Assembly (NCBI RefSeq): GCF_003482105.1
Contig: NZ_QULM01000004.1
Coordinates: 124,001-188,000, forward strand
Direction: 5' to 3'
Source: Coprococcus sp. OM04-5BH
Lineage (GTDB): Bacteria; Bacillota; Clostridia; Lachnospirales; Lachnospiraceae
DNA: 64,000 nt
Shown here in pieces: positions 25,480 to 35,032 of the stretch; within the stretch, counting starts at the first letter, position 1, and the number at the start of each line of letters is the position of its first letter. Both the position numbers and the translations under genes were made by a program. The notes beneath the pieces were generated by a model, which saw only the letters and a list, made by a program, of their open reading frames with translations, searched no databases and was not told the DNA's origin.

Positions 25480-26886
25480 ATGTCAGAAAATTACAATGAC
25501 AATATAGACAATAAAGATGAAAATGATAAGGATGACGAGTACGAGAAGTACTGTTATCTCTGCAGAAGACCGGAGAGCGTGGCGGGAAAGCTTATCGATA
25601 TGCCGGGGGGCATAAGCATATGTCCCGATTGCATGCAGAAGACATTTGACAATTTCAACAACAGCGGTCTTGGAAGCATGCAGTTCCTTGACCTGTCAAA
25701 TCTTTCAAATATGGGCAATCTTGATATGTCACAGCTTTTCAAGAATGACATACCGGATAAGCAGAAGGTGAAGAAGAAGGCGGCAAAGCCTAAGAAGGAG
25801 GAGCCGGAGCTTACACTCCAGACCATACCTGCACCTCATAAGATCAAGGCAATGCTTGACGAGTATGTAATAGGTCAGGAGTATGCCAAGAAGGTAATAA
25901 GCGTTGCAGTGTACAATCACTACAAGAGAGTCCTTACCAATACAATGGATGATATTGAGATAGAAAAGTCCAACATGCTCATGGTGGGACCTACAGGCTG
26001 TGGTAAGACCTACCTTGTTAAGACCATAGCGAAGCTGTTAAATGTGCCTCTTGCCATAACCGATGCCACAACCCTTACAGAGGCAGGCTATATCGGTGAT
26101 GATGTAGAGAGCGTGCTTTCAAAGCTTCTTGCAGTGGCAGACAATGATGTGGAGAAGGCTGAGAGAGGAATAGTATTTATCGACGAGATAGACAAGATCG
26201 CCAAGAAGAGAAATACAAACAGCCGTGATGTCAGCGGAGAATCAGTACAGCAGGGACTCCTTAAGCTCTTAGAGGGAGCTGATGTGGAGGTGCCGGTAGG
26301 TTCGGGAAGCAAGAATGCAATGGTTCCCCTTACTACTATCAATACAAGAAATATCCTGTTTATCTGTGGCGGAGCATTCCCTGATATTGAGGAGATAATA
26401 AAAGAAAGACTTAACAAGCAGGCTTCCATGGGATTTAAGGCAGATCTTAAGGACAAATACGACGATAACCCAAATCTCTTAAGGGAGCTTACAAATGACG
26501 ACTTAAGGGAATTTGGAATGATACCTGAGTTCCTCGGACGACTTCCGATACTCTTTACACTGGACGCTCTGGACAAGGATATGTATGTGAAGATACTTAA
26601 GGAGCCTAAGAATGCCATCCTTAAGCAGTACAAGAAGCTTCTTGCCTTGGATGAGGTAGACCTTTGCTTTGATGATTCGGCATATGAAGAGATCGCTGCC
26701 CAGGCAATGGAGAAGAAGACCGGAGCCAGAGCCCTTCGTGCCATTATTGAGAAATTTATGCTGGATATCATGTACCAGATTCCAAGGGATGATAATATCG
26801 GAAGAGTGACCATCACCGGAGATTATATAAGAGGCACAGGAAGCCCACTTATCGAAATGCGTGGTGTGGAGAGACTTCCGGGCTAG
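25480..26886 (+). CDS. clpX: ATP-dependent Clp protease ATP-binding subunit ClpX
   Basis: AAA+ unfoldase that feeds ClpP. The 468 residues begin with an acidic extension (about 25 residues rich in Asn, Asp and Glu), then the zinc-binding domain CYLC-17 aa-CPDC type, a charged linker (KKKAAKPKKEEPE), and the AAA+ core: IGQEYAKKVISVAVYNHYKR, Walker A GPTGCGKT near 169, Walker B VFIDEIDKIAKK near 232, pore-loop region and sensor 2 TGARALRAIIEKFMLD. No clpP or tig lies next to it, unlike the common tig-clpP-clpX order. CGGAGGA precedes the ATG. Confidence 0.95.
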   Translation: MSENYNDNIDNKDENDKDDEYEKYCYLCRRPESVAGKLIDMPGGISICPDCMQKTFDNFNNSGLGSMQFLDLSNLSNMGNLDMSQLFKNDIPDKQKVKKKAAKPKKEEPELTLQTIPAPHKIKAMLDEYVIGQEYAKKVISVAVYNHYKRVLTNTMDDIEIEKSNMLMVGPTGCGKTYLVKTIAKLLNVPLAITDATTLTEAGYIGDDVESVLSKLLAVADNDVEKAERGIVFIDEIDKIAKKRNTNSRDVSGESVQQGLLKLLEGADVEVPVGSGSKNAMVPLTTINTRNILFICGGAFPDIEEIIKERLNKQASMGFKADLKDKYDDNPNLLRELTNDDLREFGMIPEFLGRLPILFTLDALDKDMYVKILKEPKNAILKQYKKLLALDEVDLCFDDSAYEEIAAQAMEKKTGARALRAIIEKFMLDIMYQIPRDDNIGRVTITGDYIRGTGSPLIEMRGVERLPG

Positions 26887-26976
26887 GAGCGGGATTTAAA
26901 GGAAGCAGTCAGGAGCAGTTTCGAAGAGGAAATGCTTAAAGATGCTTTAATAAAATATATGCTCTTGAAAAACTTC

Positions 26977-27005
26977 TTGATAAAAGTTTATCATTATGAT
27001 ACAAT
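26977..27005 (+). promoter_or_regulatory. Promoter of mntP
   Basis: TTGATA (26977-26982), 17-nt spacer, TACAAT (27000-27005); transcription would start at the 5' edge of the riboswitch. Confidence 0.7.
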
Positions 27006-27007
27006 CT

Positions 27008-27100
27008 ACGAAGTCCGTAAGGGAGTAGTCAGCATTGGAGACAATGTTGTAGTATCAACATAATGGTATTTATACCTGGTATTACTGTAAATGATGAGAC
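27008..27100 (+). promoter_or_regulatory. Manganese riboswitch (yybP-ykoY type), candidate
   Basis: P1 arms AAGTC (27010) and GACTT (27094) close the element; the conserved AAGGGAGTAGTC near 27018 matches the family's AAGGGGAGTAGC block, and a second lobe carries TGTAGTATCAACA and GGTATTTATACC. The following terminator shares the 3' arm of P1. It stands before mntP, a classic target of Mn2+ control. Confidence 0.75.
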
Positions 27101-27136
27101 TTAAGAGACAGCTTGTTTGCTGTCCCTTGAGTCTTT
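27091..27136 (+). terminator. Riboswitch terminator upstream of mntP
   Basis: Long stem GACTTAAGAGACAGC / GCTGTCCCTTGAGTC with loop TTGTTT and a T7 run; the 5' arm overlaps P1 of the candidate riboswitch. Confidence 0.85.
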
Positions 27137-27147
27137 TTTTATTTATT

Positions 27148-27250
27148 GTAATGATGTCGCAGACATCGTTACGCTGCAGCAACCCTTGCCGTAGGCAATT
27201 TGTAATGGTTGCTGCTCTATTTATTGTAATGATGTCGCAGACATAGTTAC
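27148..27250 (+). repeat. Dispersed two-hairpin repeat, copy II (most complete)
   Basis: Hairpin A GTAATGATGTC-GCA-GACATCGTTAC (27148-27172), hairpin B with arms GCAGCAACC / GGTTGCTGC and an inner TTGCC-GTA-GGCAA stem (27176-27215), then a second hairpin A (27226-27250). It fills the space between the terminator and the mntP ribosome site. Confidence 0.85.
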
Positions 27251-27273
27251 AATACTGATATGAAGGAGAATTT

Positions 27274-27834
27274 ATGAAGATCACAGAACTTTTTATTTTA
27301 GCGGTAGGCTTATCCATGGACGCATTTGCAGTGTCCATATGTAAAGGATTGTCCCTTGGCAAGATCAAGGCAAAGCATATGTGCATTGCAGGAGCCTGGT
27401 TTGGCGGCTTTCAGGCATTAATGCCACTTATCGGATATTTCCTTGGAAGTTTTCTTGCAGACATGGTAACAAAGTGCTCCCACTGGATAGCATTTGTTCT
27501 GTTGGCTATCATAGGTGCAAATATGATCCGTGAGGCTTTCGGAGAAGAGGAGAAGCTTAACAATGATATGGGCTTTAAGACCATGCTGCTCATGGCGGTT
27601 GCCACCTCAATAGACGCTCTGGCGGTTGGAGTTACATTTGCATTCCTTAAGGTAAATATAGCTGCTGCCGTATCATTTATCGGTGCCACCGCATTTGTAT
27701 TATCTGCCCTTGGTGTGAAGATAGGAAGTATATTCTGTGGCAGATACGAGAAGAAGGCAGAGATAGCTGGAGGATGTATCCTCATCCTCATCGGAATAAA
27801 AATAGTACTTGACGCATATGGCATATTAGGATAA
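27274..27834 (+). CDS. mntP: Manganese efflux pump MntP
   Basis: A 186-residue membrane protein of the UPF0059/MntP family with six helices in two repeats. Each repeat holds the metal-binding Asp motif: GLSMDAFAVSICKG near residue 13 and ATSIDALAVGVTF near 110. It exports Mn2+ from the cytosol. GAAGGAGA lies 6 nt before ATG. The upstream Mn riboswitch candidate agrees with the assignment. Confidence 0.95.
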   Translation: MKITELFILAVGLSMDAFAVSICKGLSLGKIKAKHMCIAGAWFGGFQALMPLIGYFLGSFLADMVTKCSHWIAFVLLAIIGANMIREAFGEEEKLNNDMGFKTMLLMAVATSIDALAVGVTFAFLKVNIAAAVSFIGATAFVLSALGVKIGSIFCGRYEKKAEIAGGCILILIGIKIVLDAYGILG

Positions 27835-27927
27835 TTTTATGGATAGAATATAACTTGAATATATTCTGTAACGGCAGTGATATTTATGAAATATGACAGC
27901 CGTATCAAATGAAAACGGAGATGAAAT

Positions 27928-29841
27928 ATGTATAAGAAAAATCTGATAAGTAAGATAAGGAAAGGCACAGCACTTGTTTTAAGTGCCGTTCTTATGTTTT
28001 CAATGGCTGCCTGTGGCAAGGAAAATGTAAAGGGATCCATCAATGATAAGACCACAGAGGCTGCTGTGACCACAGAGACAGATAGCAATGAGGACACAGA
28101 AGATATAACAACAGAGGATATGAGCCAGTATCAGGAGGATCCTGAGGAGCAGGCAAAGTTCGACGAGTTCTTGGACAGGTACTACAAGGCTGAGGTTACA
28201 ACAGATACTATTTCATATAACTACAGCATAAAAGACGGTGAAGCAATGGGAATAGAGGAGCCTGAGGTGTCCCTTGGAGATACTGATATGTCTGATGAGG
28301 CTGTTGCTGCAGAACGTAAGAAATATGCAGATTTCAAGGCAGAGCTTGAGGGCTTCAGCTACAAGGCACTGACTGCTGACCAGAGACTTACCTATGACAT
28401 GCTTGACGAGTATCTGACAGTTACAGATATGGCATATGATAATATCTACCTGATGGAGCCGTTTTCCCCTATGAGAGGACTCCAGGCGAATCTTGCCACC
28501 AACTTCACAGATTACAGATTTGATGATAAGGGTGATGTGGAGCGTTATATCCAGCTTATAAATATGGTGCCGGATTACTTTAACTCTTATCTTGATTTTG
28601 AAAAGGTTAAATCAGAGAAGGGCTACTTCATGTCAGATGACGTGTGCGACCAGGTTATCGAGCAGTGTGATACCTTCCTTGAGAAGACAGATGATCATTT
28701 CATGATCACAGTATTTGACTCAAATATTGATGCCCTTGATTTCCTTACAGATGAGGAAAAGGCAGATTTCAAGGCACAGAATAAGGAAGCGGTCTTAAAC
28801 AGTCTTCTTCCTGCATATCAGAATGTAAAGGATGTGCTTACATCCCTTAAGGGAACCGGTCAGAATGATCTTGGAATATGCTACTACGATGGCGGCAAGG
28901 ATTACTACGAGTATCTTCTTAAATATTACACAGGCACAGAGAAGACCCCGGAGGAGGTTATCAACATGTTGGATGACAACCTTAACCAGTTGTTCATTGA
29001 TATGTATGCACTTTACGGTGAAAATCAGGAGGCTTACGAGTATTTTGTTGAGAATTCAGATACATTGTTCTCCACAGAGGGTATGACCTCAAAGGAGATC
29101 ATAGACGAGCTTATGAGCAAGAATGCCAAGAACTATCCTGATTTCAAGAATATAGAATATGATGTTGACAATCTTGATCCGGCAATGGAATCAATCCTTG
29201 AGAATACTCTTGCCTATTACATGGCACCGGCATATGACGATCAGGATCACAATATAATCAGGGTAAATGGAGCCCATGCGGACAGCGGTCTCTGGACAAC
29301 ACTTGCCCATGAGGGATGTCCGGGACACATGTTCCAGAATGCATACTATATGTCCTTGAATCCAAATCCTGTAAGAACCCTTTACAATTTCCTTGGATAT
29401 AAAGAGGGCTGGGCAATGTATGCCTGCTATGATTCTATCGGAAGCTATGAATTTGACAATCCTGAATATGCAGATGTGCTTACAAAGCTTTACAAGATAA
29501 ATGATGAGATTGGCTACCTTGCCACAGGCAGGATAGACATAGGTGTTCATTATGAAGGATGGTCAGTTGATGATGTGGCTGATTATCTTAACAAGTCAGG
29601 CTTAAACGGTGAGATTGCCCAGGATATATTTGACAGTATCATAGGTGATCCTGCGGTATACCAGAGCTACTCAACAGGATACTACGAGATGGCTGAGCTT
29701 GAGGAATATGCCGAGAGACAGCTTGGCGATGATTTCGACCTTAAGGAGTTCAATACAGTCATCCTTAAGACCGGACCTATCCAGTATGACATCTTAAAGA
29801 GAGAGGTTAAGAAATATATAGCCGAGAAGAAGGCTGATTAG
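27928..29841 (+). CDS. DUF885 family lipoprotein, putative metallopeptidase
   Basis: A 637-residue secreted lipoprotein: basic N-terminus, hydrophobic signal and lipobox MAAC (Cys at about residue 29), then a Thr/Glu/Asp-rich linker and a large helical DUF885 domain. Near residue 455 LAHEGCPGHMFQNAYY gives the HExxH-like HEGCPGH zinc site of this M2/M32-like group, followed by KEGWAMYACYDS. The substrate is unknown; proteolysis of short peptides at the cell surface is inferred. CGGAGATG precedes the ATG. Confidence 0.85.
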   Translation: MYKKNLISKIRKGTALVLSAVLMFSMAACGKENVKGSINDKTTEAAVTTETDSNEDTEDITTEDMSQYQEDPEEQAKFDEFLDRYYKAEVTTDTISYNYSIKDGEAMGIEEPEVSLGDTDMSDEAVAAERKKYADFKAELEGFSYKALTADQRLTYDMLDEYLTVTDMAYDNIYLMEPFSPMRGLQANLATNFTDYRFDDKGDVERYIQLINMVPDYFNSYLDFEKVKSEKGYFMSDDVCDQVIEQCDTFLEKTDDHFMITVFDSNIDALDFLTDEEKADFKAQNKEAVLNSLLPAYQNVKDVLTSLKGTGQNDLGICYYDGGKDYYEYLLKYYTGTEKTPEEVINMLDDNLNQLFIDMYALYGENQEAYEYFVENSDTLFSTEGMTSKEIIDELMSKNAKNYPDFKNIEYDVDNLDPAMESILENTLAYYMAPAYDDQDHNIIRVNGAHADSGLWTTLAHEGCPGHMFQNAYYMSLNPNPVRTLYNFLGYKEGWAMYACYDSIGSYEFDNPEYADVLTKLYKINDEIGYLATGRIDIGVHYEGWSVDDVADYLNKSGLNGEIAQDIFDSIIGDPAVYQSYSTGYYEMAELEEYAERQLGDDFDLKEFNTVILKTGPIQYDILKREVKKYIAEKKAD

Positions 29842-30018
29842 TCAAATTGGGCAGGCAGATTTAATAGTCTGATTAAAAAATTGAATAGTGAGTCATCTAA
29901 GTAATGTGAACATGTCGGGCGTGTATGGGATAATGTTTAGTCATGACGGAGGCTTCGGTTAAATATACTTGTTGTATATGACCATTATGGTGAACTGATT
30001 TCAAGGGAGGGTATACCT

Positions 30019-31719
30019 ATGAATGAAAATTGCTATGAGGCAGTATACAGTGAGGATTATGCAGATTATATAGTTGAATACAACGGAGACAGGCAGGTAT
30101 TGGAAGAGATTTATTCCAATGCCTGCCTGTTTTTTATTGATAACAGGTATGCAATACTTTATTCCAAAAAGAGAAGCGACTACATGGAGAGCTTCGGGAA
30201 CCTGGCATACAATATATTTCCCAAGCTGTTGGCACCTATGGACGCGGCGGTGGGAGAGGCAGCTTACAATACTCCTTCTATTTTGTCCATGATCAACGGG
30301 GAAAATCTTGACAACGAAAGTGTTCTTGGACTTGACGGAAAGGATATTGTCATTGGAATCGTTGATACAGGAATAGACATTTTAAACGAAGAATTTTTAA
30401 ACGAATACGGCAGAACCAGGATAAAATATGCATGGGATCAGAGCGTTAATTCATCTTCCGGTGATGGTTATGCCGGAGAATTCCCCTTTGGAACGTATTA
30501 TACGGAGGAGCAGCTTAACAGGTTTGTTGAGGAAGGAAACAGTGTGCTCCGTGGAGAGGATAACCATGGAAATTATCTTGCTTCCATAGCCGCCGGGAGA
30601 AATAACGGTATTGCAGTAAACAGCGACCTTGTGGTGGTGAAGTTAAAGAAGGCAAAGGAAAATCTCAAGGAGCTGTACGGAGTTAGGCAGGGAGAAGCCT
30701 ATTCGGAGGCAGATATAATGCTGGCGATTGCGTATATCCTCCAGTGTTCCTACAGATTAAGGAAAACAGTGTCCATACTTATAGGCTTTGGAACCAACAG
30801 TGGAAGCCACACAGGCAGTGCGGCCCTTGAGGCATACATAAATAATATAGGAATATTAAGAGGCGTATGTGTCAGTGTTGCCGGGGGAAATGAAGGCTCC
30901 GCCGGTCATCACACTGATGGGGACATAGAGGATAATGAACAGGCGGTCATAGAGATAAATGTGCCGGAGAAGACTGCATTTACCCTTGAAATATGGGGAA
31001 AGGCTCCCGGAGTATATGCTATAGGCATGGATATTGCCGGTGGCGAGATAATTGATCGTATCCCGCCTCGGTTTGACAGAAGTCAGATAATAAAACCTAT
31101 ATTCGGCGGGGGAACCATATATGTGGATTATTTTCTTGTGGAGGGGCAGGCCGGGGACGAATTGATACTGGTAAGGTTCTTTGACACCCCAAGAGGACTT
31201 TACAGGATAACCCTTACAGCCACCGGGACAGTGGAGAAGCAGTACAGGGCATGGCTGCCGGTGAGCAGTTTTGTGCCGGAGGGACTGGTATTTACCAATC
31301 CTGTAACCTGGGGGACGGTGACGGTGCCGGGAACTGCGGTGACACCAATAGTTTCCGGGGCATATAATTACAGCGACGGAAGCATATATGTAAATGGCAG
31401 TCGTGGCTACACTGCGAATTCAGTGGTGAAGCCCGATATTGCAGCTCCCGGAGTGAATATCACCGGAGCGGGTCCTTACGGTACAAAGGTTACCGGAAGC
31501 GGAAGCTCCATAAGTGCAGCCTGTGCAGTCGGTGCCGCCGCCCTTATGCAGCAGTGGTCCAGGGACAGAGGACTGTCACCATACATAAACGGCAATCAGA
31601 TCAGGCAGTACCTTATAAGGGGGGCAGACCGTGAGAACAGCCGCCGGTATCCAGACAGGTATTACGGCTTCGGGACATTGAACCTGAGGAAAACCTTTGA
31701 GTCTTTGAGGAATTTGTAA
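30019..31719 (+). CDS. S8 family (CspB-like) subtilisin protease
   Basis: A 566-residue subtilase without signal peptide. Residues 1-75 resemble a prodomain; the catalytic Asp is in GIVDTGIDI near 117, His in EDNHGNYLASIAAG near 185 and Ser in GSGSSISAACAVGAAAL near 495. Between His and Ser lies a long insertion of beta-strand character (about residues 315-425), as in the jelly-roll domain of clostridial Csp germination proteases. All three catalytic residues are present, so it should be active. GGGAGGG lies 7 nt before ATG. A role in spores is inferred. Confidence 0.85.
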   Translation: MNENCYEAVYSEDYADYIVEYNGDRQVLEEIYSNACLFFIDNRYAILYSKKRSDYMESFGNLAYNIFPKLLAPMDAAVGEAAYNTPSILSMINGENLDNESVLGLDGKDIVIGIVDTGIDILNEEFLNEYGRTRIKYAWDQSVNSSSGDGYAGEFPFGTYYTEEQLNRFVEEGNSVLRGEDNHGNYLASIAAGRNNGIAVNSDLVVVKLKKAKENLKELYGVRQGEAYSEADIMLAIAYILQCSYRLRKTVSILIGFGTNSGSHTGSAALEAYINNIGILRGVCVSVAGGNEGSAGHHTDGDIEDNEQAVIEINVPEKTAFTLEIWGKAPGVYAIGMDIAGGEIIDRIPPRFDRSQIIKPIFGGGTIYVDYFLVEGQAGDELILVRFFDTPRGLYRITLTATGTVEKQYRAWLPVSSFVPEGLVFTNPVTWGTVTVPGTAVTPIVSGAYNYSDGSIYVNGSRGYTANSVVKPDIAAPGVNITGAGPYGTKVTGSGSSISAACAVGAAALMQQWSRDRGLSPYINGNQIRQYLIRGADRENSRRYPDRYYGFGTLNLRKTFESLRNL

Positions 31720-31936
31720 GGGATTTATGATGGGATAAAAGCTGATATAATGCCCATATTGAAATAGTGGTGTATAAAAAAGATAATATAGGAATAGAAG
31801 AGAATAGAAGAGCTATGGCCCAAATGAAGATAACAGAGAGAATATCATGAAAATGATAATGTTATATAATTGCGGAAAGGGAAAAATAGTTGTATATTTT
31901 CATTGGACTATAAATTACAATCTTGGCAGGTAGAGA

Positions 31937-33367
31937 ATGGATAAAGTATATTTGCTTGGTGGCAGACGAAGCTACATAGGTGTTGAAAATGGAATATATA
32001 GAAATGTAAGTGCTGAGGAGCTGGGAGCATTTGTAATAAAAAAAGTGATGGACAGCTACGACATTTCGCCGGAGGATATAGATCTGGTGGCGGTAGGAAA
32101 TGCTATCGGAGCAGGGGGAAATATAGGACGTCTTGCTTCCCTTATGGCAGGGGTCCCGGAGAAAACTCCGGTGGTGACAGTGGACTCCCAGTGTGGCTCC
32201 GGGCTTGCAGCCATTATGCAGGCGGCAATGCAGATAGAGCTTGGCATGGCAGATGTAGCTATAGCCGGAGGATTTGAAAGCAGCTCAAGTGCACCTGAAA
32301 GGCGCATAAATAAACGACATCCGGACTATACGGTGGACGGAGATAATGTATTTAAGGTGGCGAAGTTTAAGCCGGGACCCTATGATGAGCTGGCAATGTT
32401 TAAGGGGGCGGAGAAGTGTGCCGCAACCTTTGGCATGGATAGGCATGAGCTTGACATGTATGCCATAAGAAGCCACAGAAGAGCGGCACAGGCAAGGGAG
32501 AATGGAGAACTGGATGACATACTTGCCGGAAGCTTTTACGAGTACGACAGAAGCAGGAGAGCTGTGGAGGATGATGAACCAGGCAAATGTGTAAATGTAG
32601 AAACAGACAAATGTGTAAATACAGAAGCAGAACAACATAAAAATATGACTTTGACAAGAAAAGAGCATCCTGAAAAGGATGAGGGCATAAGGGACAGGAT
32701 ATCCGAGAAGTTACTCACAAGACTTCCGGCGCTGGTTCCCGGTGGAAGTTATATCACGGTGGGAAATGTATGCCTTACAAATGATGGGGCGGCATTTGTA
32801 CTGCTTTGCTCGGAACGTTTTCTGAAAAAGTATAAGGAAAATAAAAAATATATCAAGGACATGAATGAAATCATACATCCCTTCAAGATAGTTGACATTG
32901 TTTCTGTGGGGGCGTCACCGGATATGAGCCCTGTCAGTATAGTTCCTGCTATAGATAAGCTCTTGAGCAGGAACAACCTGAAGGCTTCAGATATATTGGC
33001 ATGGGAGTATAATGAAGCATTTGCAGTTATAGATAAGTTGATGGAGAGTTATGTAAACAAAGACTTTTCAAATGCAAATGTATTTGGTGGCGCATTGGCA
33101 TACGGACATCCTTATGGGGCGTCCGGAGGCATAATAACCTTACATCTCATGAAAGCTATGGAGAAATTGATGGCGGAGGAAGCCGAAGTCTCAGCAAATA
33201 ATAGCGTGGATAATGAAGCCGGATATAATGATGTGGACAATAAAGATTGGAACATTGTTGTAAAAGGTGAAGATGTTTCGGAAACAGATATATCAGAAAC
33301 GAGATACGGAGTATGTGCAGTTGCCGCCGCCGGCGGAATAGGCACGGCCATGCTCGTCAGCAGGTGA
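31937..33367 (+). CDS. Thiolase family protein (acetyl-CoA acetyltransferase-like)
   Basis: A 476-residue thiolase. The nucleophile Cys is in DSQCGSGLA near residue 90, the catalytic His in AYGHPYGASGG near 390 and the second Cys in GVCAVAAAGGIGTA near 463. Two inserted low-complexity segments (about residues 215-250, partly a 24-bp DNA duplication at 32585-32632, and 415-455) lengthen it beyond the usual 390-400 residues. The acyl-CoA ligase gene follows by 45 nt. The pair resembles YhfS-YhfT of Bacillus, linked there to biotin control; a role in acyl chain synthesis or breakdown is inferred. Confidence 0.88.
   Translation: MDKVYLLGGRRSYIGVENGIYRNVSAEELGAFVIKKVMDSYDISPEDIDLVAVGNAIGAGGNIGRLASLMAGVPEKTPVVTVDSQCGSGLAAIMQAAMQIELGMADVAIAGGFESSSSAPERRINKRHPDYTVDGDNVFKVAKFKPGPYDELAMFKGAEKCAATFGMDRHELDMYAIRSHRRAAQARENGELDDILAGSFYEYDRSRRAVEDDEPGKCVNVETDKCVNTEAEQHKNMTLTRKEHPEKDEGIRDRISEKLLTRLPALVPGGSYITVGNVCLTNDGAAFVLLCSERFLKKYKENKKYIKDMNEIIHPFKIVDIVSVGASPDMSPVSIVPAIDKLLSRNNLKASDILAWEYNEAFAVIDKLMESYVNKDFSNANVFGGALAYGHPYGASGGIITLHLMKAMEKLMAEEAEVSANNSVDNEAGYNDVDNKDWNIVVKGEDVSETDISETRYGVCAVAAAGGIGTAMLVSR
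32585..32632 (+). repeat. 24-bp tandem duplication inside the thiolase gene
   Basis: AAATGTGTAAAT occurs at 32585 and 32609 within two diverged 24-bp units that encode KCVNVETD and KCVNTEAE; reading frame is kept. Confidence 0.8.
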
Positions 33368-33412
33368 GATGTTTCGCTGAATTTTGTACAGAATAGCGAG
33401 GTTTACATAAAT

Positions 33413-34756
33413 ATGAAATATAGAAATTACTATGAAATGATAAAAACAGTTCAACCTGATAGAGTTGCTCTGATAGAAGATGGAAGAATATATACCTATG
33501 GAGACATTATCAGGCAGGCAGATGTCGTGTCAGATCGGTACAAAGGCATACTGGCAGGAAGTCCAGAAAAAAATATTTGCACGGGAAATTCAGAAAAAAA
33601 TGTGGCAGCTGAGTTGGGAAGCGTGATAATTCTTGAAAATGATATATGTCTTATAGTGAAGGATACTGTTGCCCTGGAGCTTGTATATTTTATTGGAATT
33701 ATGAAGGCCGGGAAGGTGCCTGTAATATGTGGCGGCTATCCTGATAATGAGGAGCTTGACACAATAAAGTCTATAGAGGTTCCTCATGGTGCAGTGATGG
33801 GAGTCATGACATCAGGAACCACAGGAAGTTCAAAGGTGCTATTTAGAACCATGGAGAGCTGGGCAGATTATTTCCCTGTGCAGAATAAGCTTTTTTCCAT
33901 GGGTGGAGATACTGTGCTGTTCACACATGGTTCCCTGTCATTTACAGGAAATCTGAACCTGTACATGGGGCTTATGCATGATGGTGGCAGGATCGTGACA
34001 ACCAGGAAATTTGACCCGAGATATTGGGCTAAATGCATAGATGAGAATTATGTAAACTATATATATCTGATCCCGGTGAAAATGATGGCCCTGGTGAAGT
34101 CTTATTCGAAAGCCGGAGGGCAGGCTGATAATATCTGTAATGCTGCTATAAAGCATTATATCACCGGCTCACAGTCCTTTGGTGCAGAGGAGGCCGCAAG
34201 AGTAAAGAGGATTTTCCCTGAATGTGACATGCTTGTTTATTACGGAGCCTCAGAGATAAATTATATAACATATCTCACCGACAGAGAATTCACAGAGGAT
34301 TCAAGGCTGGTGGGAAGACCATTTCCTGAGGTGGATGTCAGCATAGAGGACGATGTGTTTGTGGTTGACAACTCGTTTGGCGTTATTGGTGCTCCAAGAC
34401 CTTATAAGACAAATGACCTGGGCTTTGAGGACGAAGAAGGAAGATTTTATTTCCTTGGAAGGGCTGATGATATAATAGTTGTAAATGGAAGAAAGCTGTC
34501 AGCCTACAAGATCGAGGAAGCCCTGCGTAAGTATCTCGGGGTAAAGAATGTAGCTGTGAAGTCAGTTAAAAATGGTGATGACGAATCTATATGGGCATAT
34601 TACGAGTCAGAAACAGAGAAAACAGATGAGAGTTATGTAAATATAAGGCAGAGCCTTGCGGATGTTCTGGAAGCCTGCGAGATCCCGAAACATTTCGTCA
34701 GAGTCGACAGCCTGCAGAAGACCGAAAGTGGAAAAGTGCTGAGAAGACTAGTGTAA
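33413..34756 (+). CDS. AMP-dependent acyl-CoA ligase
   Basis: A 447-residue member of the adenylate-forming superfamily. The phosphate-binding loop is MTSGTTGSSKVLFR near residue 135, the aromatic motif YYGASEINYIT near 278, and the hinge FYFLGRADDIIVVNGRKLS near 345-363 with the C-terminal Lys in TESGKVLRRLV. It is short for an acyl-CoA synthetase (N-terminal part reduced). Probably activates the acid used by or made with the adjacent thiolase. The ribosome site (GCGAGG) is weak. Confidence 0.85.
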   Translation: MKYRNYYEMIKTVQPDRVALIEDGRIYTYGDIIRQADVVSDRYKGILAGSPEKNICTGNSEKNVAAELGSVIILENDICLIVKDTVALELVYFIGIMKAGKVPVICGGYPDNEELDTIKSIEVPHGAVMGVMTSGTTGSSKVLFRTMESWADYFPVQNKLFSMGGDTVLFTHGSLSFTGNLNLYMGLMHDGGRIVTTRKFDPRYWAKCIDENYVNYIYLIPVKMMALVKSYSKAGGQADNICNAAIKHYITGSQSFGAEEAARVKRIFPECDMLVYYGASEINYITYLTDREFTEDSRLVGRPFPEVDVSIEDDVFVVDNSFGVIGAPRPYKTNDLGFEDEEGRFYFLGRADDIIVVNGRKLSAYKIEEALRKYLGVKNVAVKSVKNGDDESIWAYYESETEKTDESYVNIRQSLADVLEACEIPKHFVRVDSLQKTESGKVLRRLV

Positions 34757-34807
34757 TGAATATGCAGACCGGTAAGGTTACAGATATATGTGAAAGGTAA
34801 TAGGAAA

Positions 34808-35026
34808 TTAATATTTTAATTGACTTATGAGAGATTTATAATATGTCTGGCCTATAGGGATAGATGTCAGTTCATCTGCGCTTTTTACTGCAACATATCT
34901 GGTTGTTATGTCATAGTTTGCAATGAAATTCTTATTTATAATATAGCTTTTGTGGCATCTGATGAAGTTTCCAGGAAGTACTTTCAAGATTTCCTTAAGA
35001 ATTGTTGGTGCTGGAGCTAAAGACAT
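34808..35026 (-). pseudogene. LytTR DNA-binding domain remnant
   Basis: A 72-codon minus-strand ORF reads as the C-terminal half of a LytTR domain: FIRCHKSYIINKNFI then PIGQTYYKSLISQL. No receiver domain or upstream coding follows; the 5' side ends at a dispersed hairpin repeat (35033-35067). It is most likely the tail of a response regulator truncated by deletion or repeat insertion. The rest of 34757-35219 shows only that repeat and a 16-codon ORF at 35095 without a good ribosome site. Confidence 0.65.
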
Positions 35027-35032
35027 GTAGCG

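Noticed and set aside
26088..26816. 242-codon minus-strand ORF opposite clpX
   Set aside because: A shadow of the clpX codon pattern (Ser/Leu-rich); clpX is complete and unmistakable.
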